Part shown: positions 1-9,962 of the stretch, piece by piece
Numbering within the stretch: position 1 is the first letter of the stretch
Layout: every line of letters begins with the position of its first letter
Assembly: GCA_031553835.1 (NCBI GenBank)
Contig: JAVBKX010000018.1
Span: 15,965-79,964 of the forward strand
DNA from: JAVBKX01 sp031553835
Lineage (GTDB): Bacteria > Bacteroidota > Bacteroidia > Bacteroidales > Azobacteroidaceae
Direction: 5' to 3'
Length of the DNA stretch: 64,000 nucleotides
Translations under genes and position numbers: made by a program
Notes under the pieces: generated by a model
The model's database searches: none
What the model was told of the DNA's origin: nothing
What the model saw: the letters and a program-made list of their open reading frames with translations, nothing else

Positions 1-972
1 TGGTATAAGCAATTACCCTGGATGTGCGGGATGAACTATATTCCGTCCGATGCTATTAATTATACGGCGTTATGGGATAAAACCAGTTTTAATCCTAAGT
101 TAATTGAAAAAGAAATGAAACTCGCCCGGAGTATCGGGTATAACTGTGCACGAGTGGTATTGCAATATGCAGTATATGAAGATGATCCTGCTTATTTTTT
201 GAAAACGCTCGATAAGTTTTTAGGTATATGTGATAAATACGGGGTAAAAGTAATGCCTTGCTTCTTTGATGATTGTTTCTTTGGTGTCAATACGGATCCG
301 GTGATCGGCAAACAAGTAGAACCGCTGGAAGGCTGGTATGCCTGGGCCTGGTCTCCGTCTCCCGGGCACACGATGGTGATAGATCAGCGTTTTCATCCTA
401 AATTGGAAAAATATGTCAAAGATGTGATGAATCGTTTTAAAAATGATCCCCGTATTTTTGTCTGGGATTTATATAATGAACCTACCAACAGCGGTTTGGG
501 ATTCAGAAGTCTGCCTCTTGTGAAAAAAGTTTTTGAATGGGCGCAGACCGTTAACCCTTCGCAGCCGCTGACCATGGGAATCTGGAATGAAGATAAAGCA
601 TTGAATGATATTATTAACTCTTATTCCGATATAACCACTTTCCATTGCTATGCTGATAAAGAGCATACAAATGCATTTATTCAACGCTTAAAAGTAAACA
701 ATCGTCCTATTATTTGCACCGAATGGTTGAATCGTCCGATCAAATCGACGATTGAAGATATCATGCCTCTGTTCAAACAAGAAAATGTAGGATGTATGAA
801 CTGGGGATTGGTAAACGGGAAAACACAGACTCATCTTCCCTGGGGATTTAAACCTGAAATGCTTCCATATACCGGATTATGGCAACATGATCTTTTTACA
901 AAAGATTTTCAGCCCTATAAAGATGAAGAGATTCAGTTGATAAAAAGTTTAACTGTAAGTAATACAAAATAA
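1..972 (+). CDS. Clan GH-A glycoside hydrolase (cellulase/1,4-beta-xylanase-like), 5' end cut by window
   Basis: The reading frame is open from the first base, and residues before the first in-frame ATG (position 22) read like enzyme sequence, so the N-terminus lies outside the window. What remains is a (beta/alpha)8-type hydrolase. An Asn-Glu-Pro motif after WDLY (Glu codon at about 478) fits the acid/base, and CTEWLNRP (Glu codon at 721) fits the nucleophile of a retaining clan GH-A enzyme (GH5-like). It ends 27 bp before the sugar porter on the same strand, so the two are probably cotranscribed. Its role in cleaving a beta-linked plant glycan is inferred from the family and from the neighbouring hemicellulose genes. 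The exact GH family is uncertain. Confidence 0.8.
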   Translation, partial: WYKQLPWMCGMNYIPSDAINYTALWDKTSFNPKLIEKEMKLARSIGYNCARVVLQYAVYEDDPAYFLKTLDKFLGICDKYGVKVMPCFFDDCFFGVNTDPVIGKQVEPLEGWYAWAWSPSPGHTMVIDQRFHPKLEKYVKDVMNRFKNDPRIFVWDLYNEPTNSGLGFRSLPLVKKVFEWAQTVNPSQPLTMGIWNEDKALNDIINSYSDITTFHCYADKEHTNAFIQRLKVNNRPIICTEWLNRPIKSTIEDIMPLFKQENVGCMNWGLVNGKTQTHLPWGFKPEMLPYTGLWQHDLFTKDFQPYKDEEIQLIKSLTVSNTK

Positions 973-999
973 AAAAAGCGTTGATCTAAAACAAATGCC

Positions 1000-2274
1000 A
1001 TGGAAAACTCAACTAAGCAAGCACAGGTAAGTTATGTCGGCCCCTTTATCACGATGGTGGTACTGTTCTTTTTTGTCGGATTTTTAACAGTTGTGAACCA
1101 ACAATTTCAAGGGCCATTGAAAGCATCACTGTTAAATAATGCCGGCGATATGATCAATACGCTGACTGTACTGATCACTTTTATCTGGTTTTTGGCTTAT
1201 CCGCTTACCAGTGGGATCGGTACCCGGTGGACCGATAAGTATGGTTATAAAAAAACGTTGGTACGAGGACTGGCTATATTAATAGGCGGCTTACTTATAT
1301 TTGAACTGGCTGTATTGCAACATATTTATACTCCCGTATATTTTTCCATTGGCAGCGGCTCTATCCCTATTGCATTTTTTATTTTTCTTTTTGGGTCATA
1401 TGTTGTAGGGGCGGCCGCTGCTATTTTGCAAATAGTCATCAATCCTTATCTGATTGCATGCTCCGTCAAAGGCACCAGTGCGGTACAGCGGCAGATGATA
1501 GGAGGGTCCGGTAACTCGATAGGAGCTACTTCGGCTCCGTATTTTGTATCCGGAGTCATTTTTGGCGGATTAGCATTGGATCAGATTTCCCTCCGTCAAT
1601 TAATTATACCTTTCATCGGTTTAATGGTGGTGATCGGTATTGTAACATTTGTGGTGAACAGGCTGAATTTACCGCAGATAGCAGGAACAACCAATGAGTC
1701 GGGAGCCAGGTTGGAAAAAAGTATCTGGTCTTTTTCTCATTTGACTTTGGGAGTGATTGCGCTTTTCTTTTATGTGGGTGTAGAGGTTGCGATTGGTGCC
1801 AACATTAATCTTTACGCCGAAAGTTTGGGAGGTTCTTTTGCCCAGGCAGCTGTCAAAATGGCTTTCCTGTACTGGACGGGCATGTTGGTCGGACGACTTA
1901 TTTGTTCTACATTAAGTAAAGTACCGGCCAATATTCAATTAACTGTCGGGTCATTTTTCGCGACCTTGTTAGTCCTGGCTTCTATGTTGTTAGCAAATCC
2001 ATGGTTGTTGGTTGCCGTTGGTTTATTTCATTCAGTTATGTGGTCTTCTATTTTCACGTTATCTATTGATAAATTGGGAAAATACACTTCAAAAGCATCC
2101 GGGACTTTGATGATCGGAGTGATCGGAGGGTCATTGATTCCGCTTTTTCAGGGGATGATTGCCGATTTTATGGGAGGCAATTGGAAATATACCTGGATTT
2201 TAGTTCTTATCGGAGAAATTTATCTTCTTTACTATGGTTCAATTGGCTATAAAGTAAAGCAAACCGGAGAATAA
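1000..2274 (+). CDS. MFS sugar transporter, FucP/GluP-like
   Basis: Inner-membrane porter of 424 residues with about 12 hydrophobic helices, the usual length for the family. The N-terminal half has FFFVGFLTVVNQQFQGPLK in helix 1, as in fucose/glucose/galactose:H+ symporters, and a cytoplasmic loop GTRWTDKYGYKKT typical of the MFS signature. It probably imports a monosaccharide released by the surrounding hydrolases. The sugar (arabinose, xylose, galactose or other) cannot be read from the sequence. It follows the truncated hydrolase closely and precedes the first operator-bearing promoter, so it belongs to the upstream transcription unit. Confidence 0.88.
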   Translation: MENSTKQAQVSYVGPFITMVVLFFFVGFLTVVNQQFQGPLKASLLNNAGDMINTLTVLITFIWFLAYPLTSGIGTRWTDKYGYKKTLVRGLAILIGGLLIFELAVLQHIYTPVYFSIGSGSIPIAFFIFLFGSYVVGAAAAILQIVINPYLIACSVKGTSAVQRQMIGGSGNSIGATSAPYFVSGVIFGGLALDQISLRQLIIPFIGLMVVIGIVTFVVNRLNLPQIAGTTNESGARLEKSIWSFSHLTLGVIALFFYVGVEVAIGANINLYAESLGGSFAQAAVKMAFLYWTGMLVGRLICSTLSKVPANIQLTVGSFFATLLVLASMLLANPWLLVAVGLFHSVMWSSIFTLSIDKLGKYTSKASGTLMIGVIGGSLIPLFQGMIADFMGGNWKYTWILVLIGEIYLLYYGSIGYKVKQTGE

Positions 2275-2295
2275 ATTTTCCTCTTTTTTTGGAAA

Positions 2296-2340
2296 TTAAT
2301 GAAACATTAATGACTTGTTAATGCAGGTCACATGCCTTTG
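2296..2340 (+). promoter_or_regulatory. Triple-heptamer direct-repeat operator and promoter, copy 1 (SusCD unit)
   Basis: TTAATG cores start at 2296, 2307 and 2318, an exact 11-bp period. The units read ATTAATG, ATTAATG, GTTAATG with 4-bp spacers. Nine bases after the last core lies TGCCTTTG (2333-2340), a near match to the Bacteroidota -7 box TAnnTTTG. There is no -33 TTTG; the repeats occupy that region, as expected for an activated promoter. The next gene starts at 2418. Three more copies occur in this locus. Confidence 0.8.
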
Positions 2341-2417
2341 TTTTGCAAAATTTCGCGTATTTTTTATAAATCTAATTAAAAATTTAAACTAATTAACTAA
2401 TTAAAAAGAAAAGAACA

Positions 2418-3752
2418 ATGGGAAAAACACAAGCACATTTAGTGAAAAAAAGGACGATCGGGAAATTTTTAATTTCTGTCATCTCCTTTGGTTTGTTGAT
2501 TGTCGCATGTAGCGACGATGACAACACGTTGGTTAAGCCTAAGTATGATCCTTCCCAATCGGTAGTCTTTAATAAATTCATACCGGAAGAAGGAGGGGTG
2601 GGTACACAATTAATCTTGTTTGGGGAGAACTTTGGTTCGGATACCTCGTTGGTTAAAGTATTTGTGAATGATATACCGGCTCCAGTAATTGGTGTGAACG
2701 ATCAACGGATTTATGCGGTAGTTGCAGCCAGATCCGATACAGGTAAGGTACGCTTGGAAATGGGTAAAGGCGCAGACTTAAAACTGGTCGAATCAGAAAT
2801 AGATTTTAAATATCTATTTCGGCAAAATGTTTCTACCGTTTGTGGACAAACTAATCCGGATGGTAGTGGTGGAGTTGTAGATGGTACCTTGGCTGACGCC
2901 TGGTTGACCTACCCGGTGTGGATGGCTATCGACAATGATGATGATCTATATACCATTGAATGGCAGTTGGGATTGCGTGTTGTTTCGCGGCGTTTAGATC
3001 AAGTAACCACTCCATGGCGCGTTTCAGGAGATGTATTTACTATTCGTACCTGCGAGTTTACAACAAGTCAGGATACTTTGATGATTGGTAATGCTCAGGA
3101 TCGAAATGTGAATGGAACAGCTGTCCTTACGTTGACACGCGATAATGGATTCGCGAATCCTCGTCCTTTTATTAAAGCAAAACATTGTACAGGTGCTTTA
3201 ACTAATCCGGCTGACGGAGAAATTATATATTCTTTATGGGATAATGGTACTGTTTTCCGGTACGACAAGACAAATAAGGCCGGAGTTGCTCTGCTGAATT
3301 TAGGATTGTTTTCCGACGTTTGTCTTTGCTTTTCTCCGGATGGTCGAACATTGTACATTGCCTACAAGCACAACCATTACATTACTAAGGCAGCTTATGA
3401 TCCAGTGGCTAAAACATTGAGCGATCCGGAGCCATTTGTTGGAGTGAAGAATAGTCCCGGCAATCAAGAAGGTACGGGGGCAAATGCATTAATTAATACT
3501 CCAACTCAAATGATAGTAGATGACCAGGGAAACCTGCTGTTCTGCGACAGTCAGAATCATTGTATCCGCAAAGTAACACCTGCTGGAACTATGAGTACGT
3601 ATGCCGGAGTTCCCGGACAAGCAGGATACCAAGATGGAATGCCATTGAAAGCCACTTTCAGATCACCTGAAGGAATTTGTGTTGACAAAGAAGGCGCCCT
3701 CTATATTGCCGATACTCACAATAATCGTATCCGAAAAATCGTGATCGAATAA
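2418..3752 (+). CDS. TIG/IPT and NHL-repeat surface lipoprotein
   Basis: Predicted lipoprotein of 444 residues. A hydrophobic signal ends in LLIVAC, with the lipid-anchored Cys at about residue 31 followed by SDDD, the acidic stretch typical of Bacteroidota surface-export lipoproteins. Residues about 48-125 form a TIG/IPT immunoglobulin-like domain (F.P.EGG.GT...GENFG). Residues about 155-444 look like an NHL-type beta-propeller, with repeats such as IADTHNNRIRK near the end. Such proteins occur in PULs as glycan-binding or spacer lipoproteins. Here it is the first gene behind operator copy 1, ahead of susC and susD, so a surface glycan-binding role is likely. No catalytic residues are recognisable. 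Confidence 0.85.
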   Translation: MGKTQAHLVKKRTIGKFLISVISFGLLIVACSDDDNTLVKPKYDPSQSVVFNKFIPEEGGVGTQLILFGENFGSDTSLVKVFVNDIPAPVIGVNDQRIYAVVAARSDTGKVRLEMGKGADLKLVESEIDFKYLFRQNVSTVCGQTNPDGSGGVVDGTLADAWLTYPVWMAIDNDDDLYTIEWQLGLRVVSRRLDQVTTPWRVSGDVFTIRTCEFTTSQDTLMIGNAQDRNVNGTAVLTLTRDNGFANPRPFIKAKHCTGALTNPADGEIIYSLWDNGTVFRYDKTNKAGVALLNLGLFSDVCLCFSPDGRTLYIAYKHNHYITKAAYDPVAKTLSDPEPFVGVKNSPGNQEGTGANALINTPTQMIVDDQGNLLFCDSQNHCIRKVTPAGTMSTYAGVPGQAGYQDGMPLKATFRSPEGICVDKEGALYIADTHNNRIRKIVIE

Positions 3753-3783
3753 TTGATGTAAGACTATTAAAAATCATAAACAG

Positions 3784-6700
3784 ATGGATAACATAAAAAG
3801 ATTAAGCCTTTTGATCGGTATATTGTGGATTTCATTCTCCGCATTTGCACAAAAGGAAATAACAGTAACCGGAACAATCACGGATGAAACAGGTGAAACG
3901 TTGATTGGAGCTTCTGTAGTGGTGAAAAACCAACCCGGATTAGGGACGGTAACAGACATGGATGGAAACTATAAAATTAAAACAGGACCGAATGAAATCT
4001 TAGTAATAAGTTATATTGGCTATAATTCGGTTGAAGTACCTATTCAGAACCGGATAAAAATTGATGTCGTACTGACTACCGGAGGTACCACTATTGATGA
4101 AGTAACCGTAGTCGGAGCGGGGGTACAGCGGAAAGTGAGTGTGGTGGGAGCTATTTCCAGTGTAGATGTGGCCACCTTAACAGTTCCTACTTCGAATTTA
4201 AGTAATTCATTAGCCGGAAATGTTGCTGGTATTATTGCCGTTCAACGAAGCGGTGAACCCGGTCAAAACCAGTCTGAATTTTGGATCCGCGGAATCAGTA
4301 CATTTGGCGCGAGTTCTGCGGCCTTAGTATTGGTAGATGGAATTGAACGAAATTTCAATGAAATCAATGTGGAAGATATTGAATCATTTTCAGTATTGAA
4401 AGATGCGTCCGCCACTGCTATCTACGGGCAACGGGGTGCGAATGGGGTTGTTATTATTACCACTAAACGAGGAAAAGAAGGAAAAGTAAACATTAACTTT
4501 AAAGCTGAATATGGTATTGTAACACCTTCCCGTATGCCTAAATATGTCAATACGATGGAATATTGTAATCTGGCCAATGAAGCCAGCCTTTCCCGGTATC
4601 AGGATGTTATATTTTCACCTTCGGAGATGGAGATTGTGAACTGGAATCTCGACCCGGATATTTATCCCAATGTTGATTGGTATGATACAACCTTAAAAAA
4701 CCAGGCTGCTAGTTACAGGGGAATGCTGAATCTGAGCGGGGGGGGCTCTACTGCTCGGTATTATATTTCCGGTGCTTATTATAATGAAGAAGGACTATAT
4801 AAAGACTATAGCTTGAATAATTATTCGACCAATGCCAATTATAAACGATATAATTTTCGGTCCAATGTGGATGTCAATGTGACGAAGACCACAATTGTTG
4901 AGCTGGGAGTGGGAGGTTGGTTGACTGATCAAAACAAGCCTGGAGCTCTTACCGATCAGGTTTGGGAATCATTATCTGCGTTTACTCCTGTGACAGTTCC
5001 TATTATGTTTAGCAATGGCTTAGCTCCGACAGGCCTTACCTCAACATTTGTAAATCCGTATGTATTATTAAATAAAACTGGGTATAAGACATTGTGGGAA
5101 AATAAACTTGAAACGAATGTGGCCTTACGCCAAAACTTGGATTTTATTACTCCCGGATTGAATTTCTACGGACGTTTTTCATTTGATACTTATGGTTACA
5201 ATGATGTTAATAGGGCTACCTTACCTGATTTGTATTCGGTGGAAAGAAGACGCGATTCAAAAGGCCGAATGGTATTAAGGCGCCAAATGGCTGGATTTCC
5301 TTTAGCACAGAGTACCAGTTCTTGGGGAGATCGTAGATATTATGGAGAACTGAATGTTAGCTATGATCGCGTATTTAATAGTGTACACCGAGTGACAGGA
5401 TTGTTACTATATTATCAACAGGATTATGCTCGTAATGATGCAGGAAGTAATGTATTTAAAGCTGTTCCAAAACGTAATCTGGCTTTGTCGGGAAGAGCAA
5501 CCTATTCTTATCACGACCGTTACTTTACAGAATTTAACTTCGGTTATACAGGATCTGAAAATTTTGAACCGGGAGAACGGTTTGGATTTTTTCCAGCTAT
5601 TGCATTAGGTTGGTTAGTGTCGAATGAAAGTTTTATTATGGATCATGCTCCCTGGCTTACAAATTTGAAACTACGGTATTCTTATGGAGAAGTCGGTAAT
5701 GATGTATTGGGAGATGATCAAGGAACCGGATATTTCCGCTTTCCTTACATTTCTACTATGGGGGGAGCTGCCGGTTATACCTTTGGAGAAACTGGTCGGT
5801 ATGGTATGGGTGGTATAGCGATTAGTCGAATCGGCACACCTAACTTAACCTGGGAAGTGGCCCAAAAGCACAATGTTGGTATTGATTTAGCTATTGCCCA
5901 TAAGTTTACGGCTACAGTAGATTTATTTAAAGATGTACGAAGCAATATTTTCATGCAACGAACATATATGCCTTCAACTGTAGGATTAACCGGATCACAG
6001 ATACCTTGGGCAAATGTTGGTAAAATGGAAAGTCTTGGAACAGATGGTACTTTAGCCTATTCAGATAAAATAGGAGATGTATCGTTTACTGTACGTGGAA
6101 ACTTCACGTATGCACATTCAGAGGTGTTGGATTATGATGAACCTGCTAATGTTTTGCCATATCAAATGAGAAAAGGGTACAGATGGGGTCAAAGTCGGGG
6201 GCTGATTGCCTTGGGTCTGTTTACAGATCAAGCGGATATTGATAATAGTCCGGTGCAAACATTTGGATCTGTACTACCAGGCGATATTAAATACAAAGAT
6301 GTGAACGGTGATGGAAAAGTTGACAATGATGATATTGTGCCGATAGGATATACCAATGCAGCTCCTGAATTTGTATATGGAGCAGGCTTCAGTGCCCAAT
6401 GGAAAGGATTTGATTTTAATATTTTGTTCCAAGGCGCCGGAAATTGTGACTTTTTCTTAGGTGGGATTGGTGCAGCTCCATTTTATGCAGGTGCAAATGG
6501 TAACATATTGAAAGCAGTGGCTGATCAGTCTAATCGATGGACTTCCAGAATTGTATCGGGAACTCCTGATACCGAAAGACAAGATGTCATATTCCCCCGG
6601 TTGCAGTATGGTAGTACCAGCAATAATAACTATATGGCTTCCACCTGGTGGTTACGTAATTCCCGATACTTACGTTTGAAAAATTTGGAAGTAGGATATA

Positions 6701-6879
6701 CATTTCCTTCCCATATGACTCATAAGTTACTGATGGAAAAAGTCAGGGTGTATTTTTTGGGAAACAATCTCTGTGTATGGGATGATTTTGGATGGTGGGA
6801 TCCCGAATTAGCTAAAGACAATGGCGCCAAATATCCTATCCAGAAAAATTTCACATTAGGTTTAACAGTTAGTTTCTAA
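3784..6879 (+). CDS. SusC-family TonB-dependent outer-membrane transporter
   Basis: A 1031-residue SusC homologue. Signal peptide (cleavage near SAFAQ), then a carboxypeptidase-D-like regulatory beta-sandwich (about 26-105, ITDETGETLIGASV), a plug domain (about 115-225, ending in the SusC signature DASATAIYGQRGANGVV), and a 22-strand barrel ending in aromatic SF. It carries glycan oligomers across the outer membrane using TonB energy and is capped by the SusD encoded 12 bp downstream. No extra N-terminal signalling domain is visible, so it is unlikely to work with an ECF sigma/anti-sigma pair. That agrees with the different type of regulator in this locus. Confidence 0.97.
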   Translation: MDNIKRLSLLIGILWISFSAFAQKEITVTGTITDETGETLIGASVVVKNQPGLGTVTDMDGNYKIKTGPNEILVISYIGYNSVEVPIQNRIKIDVVLTTGGTTIDEVTVVGAGVQRKVSVVGAISSVDVATLTVPTSNLSNSLAGNVAGIIAVQRSGEPGQNQSEFWIRGISTFGASSAALVLVDGIERNFNEINVEDIESFSVLKDASATAIYGQRGANGVVIITTKRGKEGKVNINFKAEYGIVTPSRMPKYVNTMEYCNLANEASLSRYQDVIFSPSEMEIVNWNLDPDIYPNVDWYDTTLKNQAASYRGMLNLSGGGSTARYYISGAYYNEEGLYKDYSLNNYSTNANYKRYNFRSNVDVNVTKTTIVELGVGGWLTDQNKPGALTDQVWESLSAFTPVTVPIMFSNGLAPTGLTSTFVNPYVLLNKTGYKTLWENKLETNVALRQNLDFITPGLNFYGRFSFDTYGYNDVNRATLPDLYSVERRRDSKGRMVLRRQMAGFPLAQSTSSWGDRRYYGELNVSYDRVFNSVHRVTGLLLYYQQDYARNDAGSNVFKAVPKRNLALSGRATYSYHDRYFTEFNFGYTGSENFEPGERFGFFPAIALGWLVSNESFIMDHAPWLTNLKLRYSYGEVGNDVLGDDQGTGYFRFPYISTMGGAAGYTFGETGRYGMGGIAISRIGTPNLTWEVAQKHNVGIDLAIAHKFTATVDLFKDVRSNIFMQRTYMPSTVGLTGSQIPWANVGKMESLGTDGTLAYSDKIGDVSFTVRGNFTYAHSEVLDYDEPANVLPYQMRKGYRWGQSRGLIALGLFTDQADIDNSPVQTFGSVLPGDIKYKDVNGDGKVDNDDIVPIGYTNAAPEFVYGAGFSAQWKGFDFNILFQGAGNCDFFLGGIGAAPFYAGANGNILKAVADQSNRWTSRIVSGTPDTERQDVIFPRLQYGSTSNNNYMASTWWLRNSRYLRLKNLEVGYTFPSHMTHKLLMEKVRVYFLGNNLCVWDDFGWWDPELAKDNGAKYPIQKNFTLGLTVSF

Positions 6880-6891
6880 TATATTTAAATT

Positions 6892-8871
6892 ATGAAATAC
6901 GTATATATATTATTGATTTCATTGGGTATGACATTGTTCTCCTGCGGAGACTACTTGGATGTTGACCAATATTTTAATGACATGTTGACTATTGATACGG
7001 TATTTGTCAAAAAATCATATACTGAGCAATGGTTGTGGAACACATATTCTTATATGAATGAACGGGGAGCGGAAATTACCCGAGCGAATGTTACGGCATT
7101 TAATTATGCTTCAGATGATTGTTTATACGGAGACCAAAATGGTGGAGTGCCTTGTGAAGCTTACCAGAATGCCCAGTATTCGTCTTCTGCGCAATTGAAT
7201 GAAAACCGTTGGGCGCATTTATACCAGGGGATACGTCAGGCTTCCATTTTTATTTCCAATGTAGATAGATGCATTGAGTTGAAAATGGGGGACAGGGAAG
7301 ATTATCGTGCCCAGGCCCGTTTTCTGAGAGCTTACTATTATTGGATGTTAATGAAACAATATGGCCCGGTTCCTATTATTCAAGATGAAGGCCAGGATGT
7401 TAGCTTACCTTACGAAGAATTAGGGGTGCCCCGGAATTCGTATGATGAGTGTGTTGAATATGTAGTGGCCGAATTGGAGCAGGCAGCCCGTGTACTTCCG
7501 CCAACCAGACCTTCTGCCTGGTATGGACAAGCTACTCGAGGAGCAGCTTTGGCCACTCGTGCGAAAGTGTTGTTGTATGCTGCCAGCCCTTTGTATAATG
7601 GAAATGAGGACTTGAAGGATCTGGTGGACAATACCGGACGTATATTAATTAATCAGACGTATGATGAAGCCAAATGGGCCCGGGCTGCTGCTGCGGCAAA
7701 AGATGTAATAGATTTGGATCAGTATGAATTATTAATAGTAGATACCACTTCTACTTCAGTAAAAGCTTCGGCTGTAGTTCCTAACTTGCCTTATCCTGAT
7801 GGTGCGGGCAATGTGGATGCTTTCGAGTCCTATCGTCAATGTTTTAACGGAGGAGTATCCGCCGCAAAAAACAGGGAATTTATCCTGACTCGTCAGAATT
7901 ATGCCGGAGCTGGAGATTTAAACTGGATTGCGTTTTATGCTGTGCCTTTTTCATTAGGAGGACAAAATACGATTTGCGCTACTCAAAAACAGGTGGATGC
8001 TTATTATATGTTTGATGGCAAAGATAAAAATCAAGCCAGTGCAGAATATCCTTATCAAGTAGCGGGATTTACTCAATCTGCCAACGATTATCCTTTTGTC
8101 AGAGCTGATGTGTCTTTGATGTATGTCAATCGGGAGCCTCGTTTTTATGGGTCAATATCTTATAGTGGAACAGTTTGGGAATATTTGAGTTCTTCTCCGA
8201 TGACTCCGGGAGGACCAGCCCGCACTAACAGCCAGATATTCTACTATAAAGGAACAGATGGTAAACAAAATTCGACTCCTGATAATTATCTCCGTACAGG
8301 TATAGGCGTTAAGAAATATTATAATCCGGAGGATTCCTGGAGCAATGCAGAAAGTGCAGACTTATATGAATATAAAGTAGAACCTACCATCCGCTATGCA
8401 GATGTCTTGTTGTGGTATGCTGAAGCATTAAATGAATTGACGAAATCGTACGACATACCTTCTTATGATACACAGAGGACACATCATGTTAGCCGGAATG
8501 TTTCTGAAATGAAATATGCTTTCAGTCGGATACGGTATCGTGCAGGGTTACCGGATGCTGCCACTGCCGAATATAGCGATGCTGCCACATTCAGAAAAAT
8601 ACTGAAACGGGAAAGGCAAATAGAGTTATTTATGGAAAGCGCCCGCTATTTTGATTTGCGTCGCTGGAAAGATGCTGAAAAAGAAGAAAATCAACGATTG
8701 ATGGGGCTGAATATTGACATGATGAATACTGTTGATCAAAAACAACGTTTTTATGAAATAATGCCAGTATCCATGAGAAAAATATTTATGAAAAAAATGT
8801 ATTTGTGGCCTATTCCTTTTGATGATTTGAAGAAAAACGGTAAATTAACTCAAAATCCGGGATGGGAATAA
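6892..8871 (+). CDS. SusD/RagB-family glycan-binding lipoprotein
   Basis: A 659-residue SusD homologue. A short signal peptide with lipobox TLFSC gives a lipidated Cys at about residue 18, followed by GDYLDV. The N-terminal TPR-like helices include YRAQARFLRAYYYWMLMKQYGPVPI, the usual RagB/SusD hallmark. The C-terminal part has RERQIELFMESARYFDLRRWK, typical of the SusD C-terminal domain, and ends in LTQNPGW, as these proteins commonly do. It caps the SusC barrel and helps bind and deliver oligosaccharide. It sits between susC and a DUF1735 lipoprotein gene in one transcription unit. Confidence 0.96.
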   Translation: MKYVYILLISLGMTLFSCGDYLDVDQYFNDMLTIDTVFVKKSYTEQWLWNTYSYMNERGAEITRANVTAFNYASDDCLYGDQNGGVPCEAYQNAQYSSSAQLNENRWAHLYQGIRQASIFISNVDRCIELKMGDREDYRAQARFLRAYYYWMLMKQYGPVPIIQDEGQDVSLPYEELGVPRNSYDECVEYVVAELEQAARVLPPTRPSAWYGQATRGAALATRAKVLLYAASPLYNGNEDLKDLVDNTGRILINQTYDEAKWARAAAAAKDVIDLDQYELLIVDTTSTSVKASAVVPNLPYPDGAGNVDAFESYRQCFNGGVSAAKNREFILTRQNYAGAGDLNWIAFYAVPFSLGGQNTICATQKQVDAYYMFDGKDKNQASAEYPYQVAGFTQSANDYPFVRADVSLMYVNREPRFYGSISYSGTVWEYLSSSPMTPGGPARTNSQIFYYKGTDGKQNSTPDNYLRTGIGVKKYYNPEDSWSNAESADLYEYKVEPTIRYADVLLWYAEALNELTKSYDIPSYDTQRTHHVSRNVSEMKYAFSRIRYRAGLPDAATAEYSDAATFRKILKRERQIELFMESARYFDLRRWKDAEKEENQRLMGLNIDMMNTVDQKQRFYEIMPVSMRKIFMKKMYLWPIPFDDLKKNGKLTQNPGWE

Positions 8872-8896
8872 ACATAAAACTTAAATGATTGATTAT

Positions 8897-9865
8897 ATGA
8901 AAAATATATTTTTATATGCGATAGCTTTATTTGGCATTTGGATGAGTTCATGTGATAATTTGCCGGATGAACAATTTGAAAAGTATGTAATTATGAGCCG
9001 TAATGGCTTTCAAACCAGATCTTTTGAATATCAGAAAAGTGGTTTTGGAACTACAGATATTGCTATTTCTGTAAGTGGAACCTCTGTCATTAGTCATGAT
9101 ATTTCAGTGAAAGTCGCAATTGACGAAACTGCGTTGTATAATTATAATTTTGATAATTTCAGGGAAGATGTCACGTTGTATTATACATTACTTCCTGCCG
9201 ATAGTTATGAATTGGGTAGCGAAATGGTCACAATTCAAGCGGGGCATGAGTATGGATTGTTGCCAGTGAAAGTGGATCTGGCAAAATTAGATATGAAGAA
9301 AAATTATGTATTGCCATTAACAATCGTTTCTACTTCGGATTATTCGGTTGGCCCAGTAAAATATGCAACTATTTTGATGAATGTAGTGTTGGAAAATGGT
9401 TTTTCAGGTGAATATGCCGCAAGTGCAAAGATTAGGGATTATACAATTTATCGTGATGAATCGGATCCTAAAAAACAAGAAGAGAAGCAAACATTTAATT
9501 TTAGTGGAGTCCGGAATTTATTTGTTCTTGACGATAAGACCTGTTATTTGTATGGTGGAAATGTGAGTGAAGAATCGGTTGCCCGTGATAAATACCGCAT
9601 TCAGGTGGTAATAAATCCAGATAGTACACTTACGTTGACATCAATGAATCCGGATATTGAATTTATACAACAGAATACAGGGACTACTCCAGGATCCAGG
9701 TCGAATTATATAGTAATAAGGGATACAATCATTAATTCAAATGCAGGAATTGTTACCCGTCTTCAATTGGATTATCGATACACAAATCATGATCCTCTTT
9801 TCCCTGAAGATTTTGCTTTTAGGGGAACATTGACACAGACAAAAGAATTACCACGAATTTACTAA
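8897..9865 (+). CDS. DUF1735 (BT_3987-like) lipoprotein, probable surface glycan-binding protein
   Basis: Predicted lipoprotein of about 322 residues. I prefer the ATG at 8897 over the one 12 bp upstream because it opens directly onto a standard signal (MKNIFLYAIALFGIWMSSC). The N-terminal half matches the DUF1735 fold: a VAIDETALYNYNF segment, then YELGSEMVTIQAG and YVLPLTIVS. The C-terminal part (from about residue 160) resembles the DUF4361-type beta-barrel domain that often follows it. Proteins of this kind sit after susD in PULs and bind polysaccharide at the cell surface. It is the last gene of the SusCD unit, followed by a strong terminator. Confidence 0.85.
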   Translation: MKNIFLYAIALFGIWMSSCDNLPDEQFEKYVIMSRNGFQTRSFEYQKSGFGTTDIAISVSGTSVISHDISVKVAIDETALYNYNFDNFREDVTLYYTLLPADSYELGSEMVTIQAGHEYGLLPVKVDLAKLDMKKNYVLPLTIVSTSDYSVGPVKYATILMNVVLENGFSGEYAASAKIRDYTIYRDESDPKKQEEKQTFNFSGVRNLFVLDDKTCYLYGGNVSEESVARDKYRIQVVINPDSTLTLTSMNPDIEFIQQNTGTTPGSRSNYIVIRDTIINSNAGIVTRLQLDYRYTNHDPLFPEDFAFRGTLTQTKELPRIY

Positions 9866-9886
9866 GCAGAGTAGAACATTTATTTT

Positions 9887-9923
9887 AAAAAAACAGGGCT
9901 GTCTAAACAGCCCTGTTTTTTTT
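9887..9923. terminator. Bidirectional intrinsic terminator
   Basis: A perfect 10-bp stem, ACAGGGCTGT/ACAGCCCTGT, with a CTAA loop, flanked by A and T runs. It lies between convergent genes (the DUF1735 lipoprotein and the first GH127) and can stop transcription from both sides. Confidence 0.93.
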
Positions 9924-9962
9924 ATGGGTTCAAGTTCCTAATATGAAGCAAACAGGCGGGAT

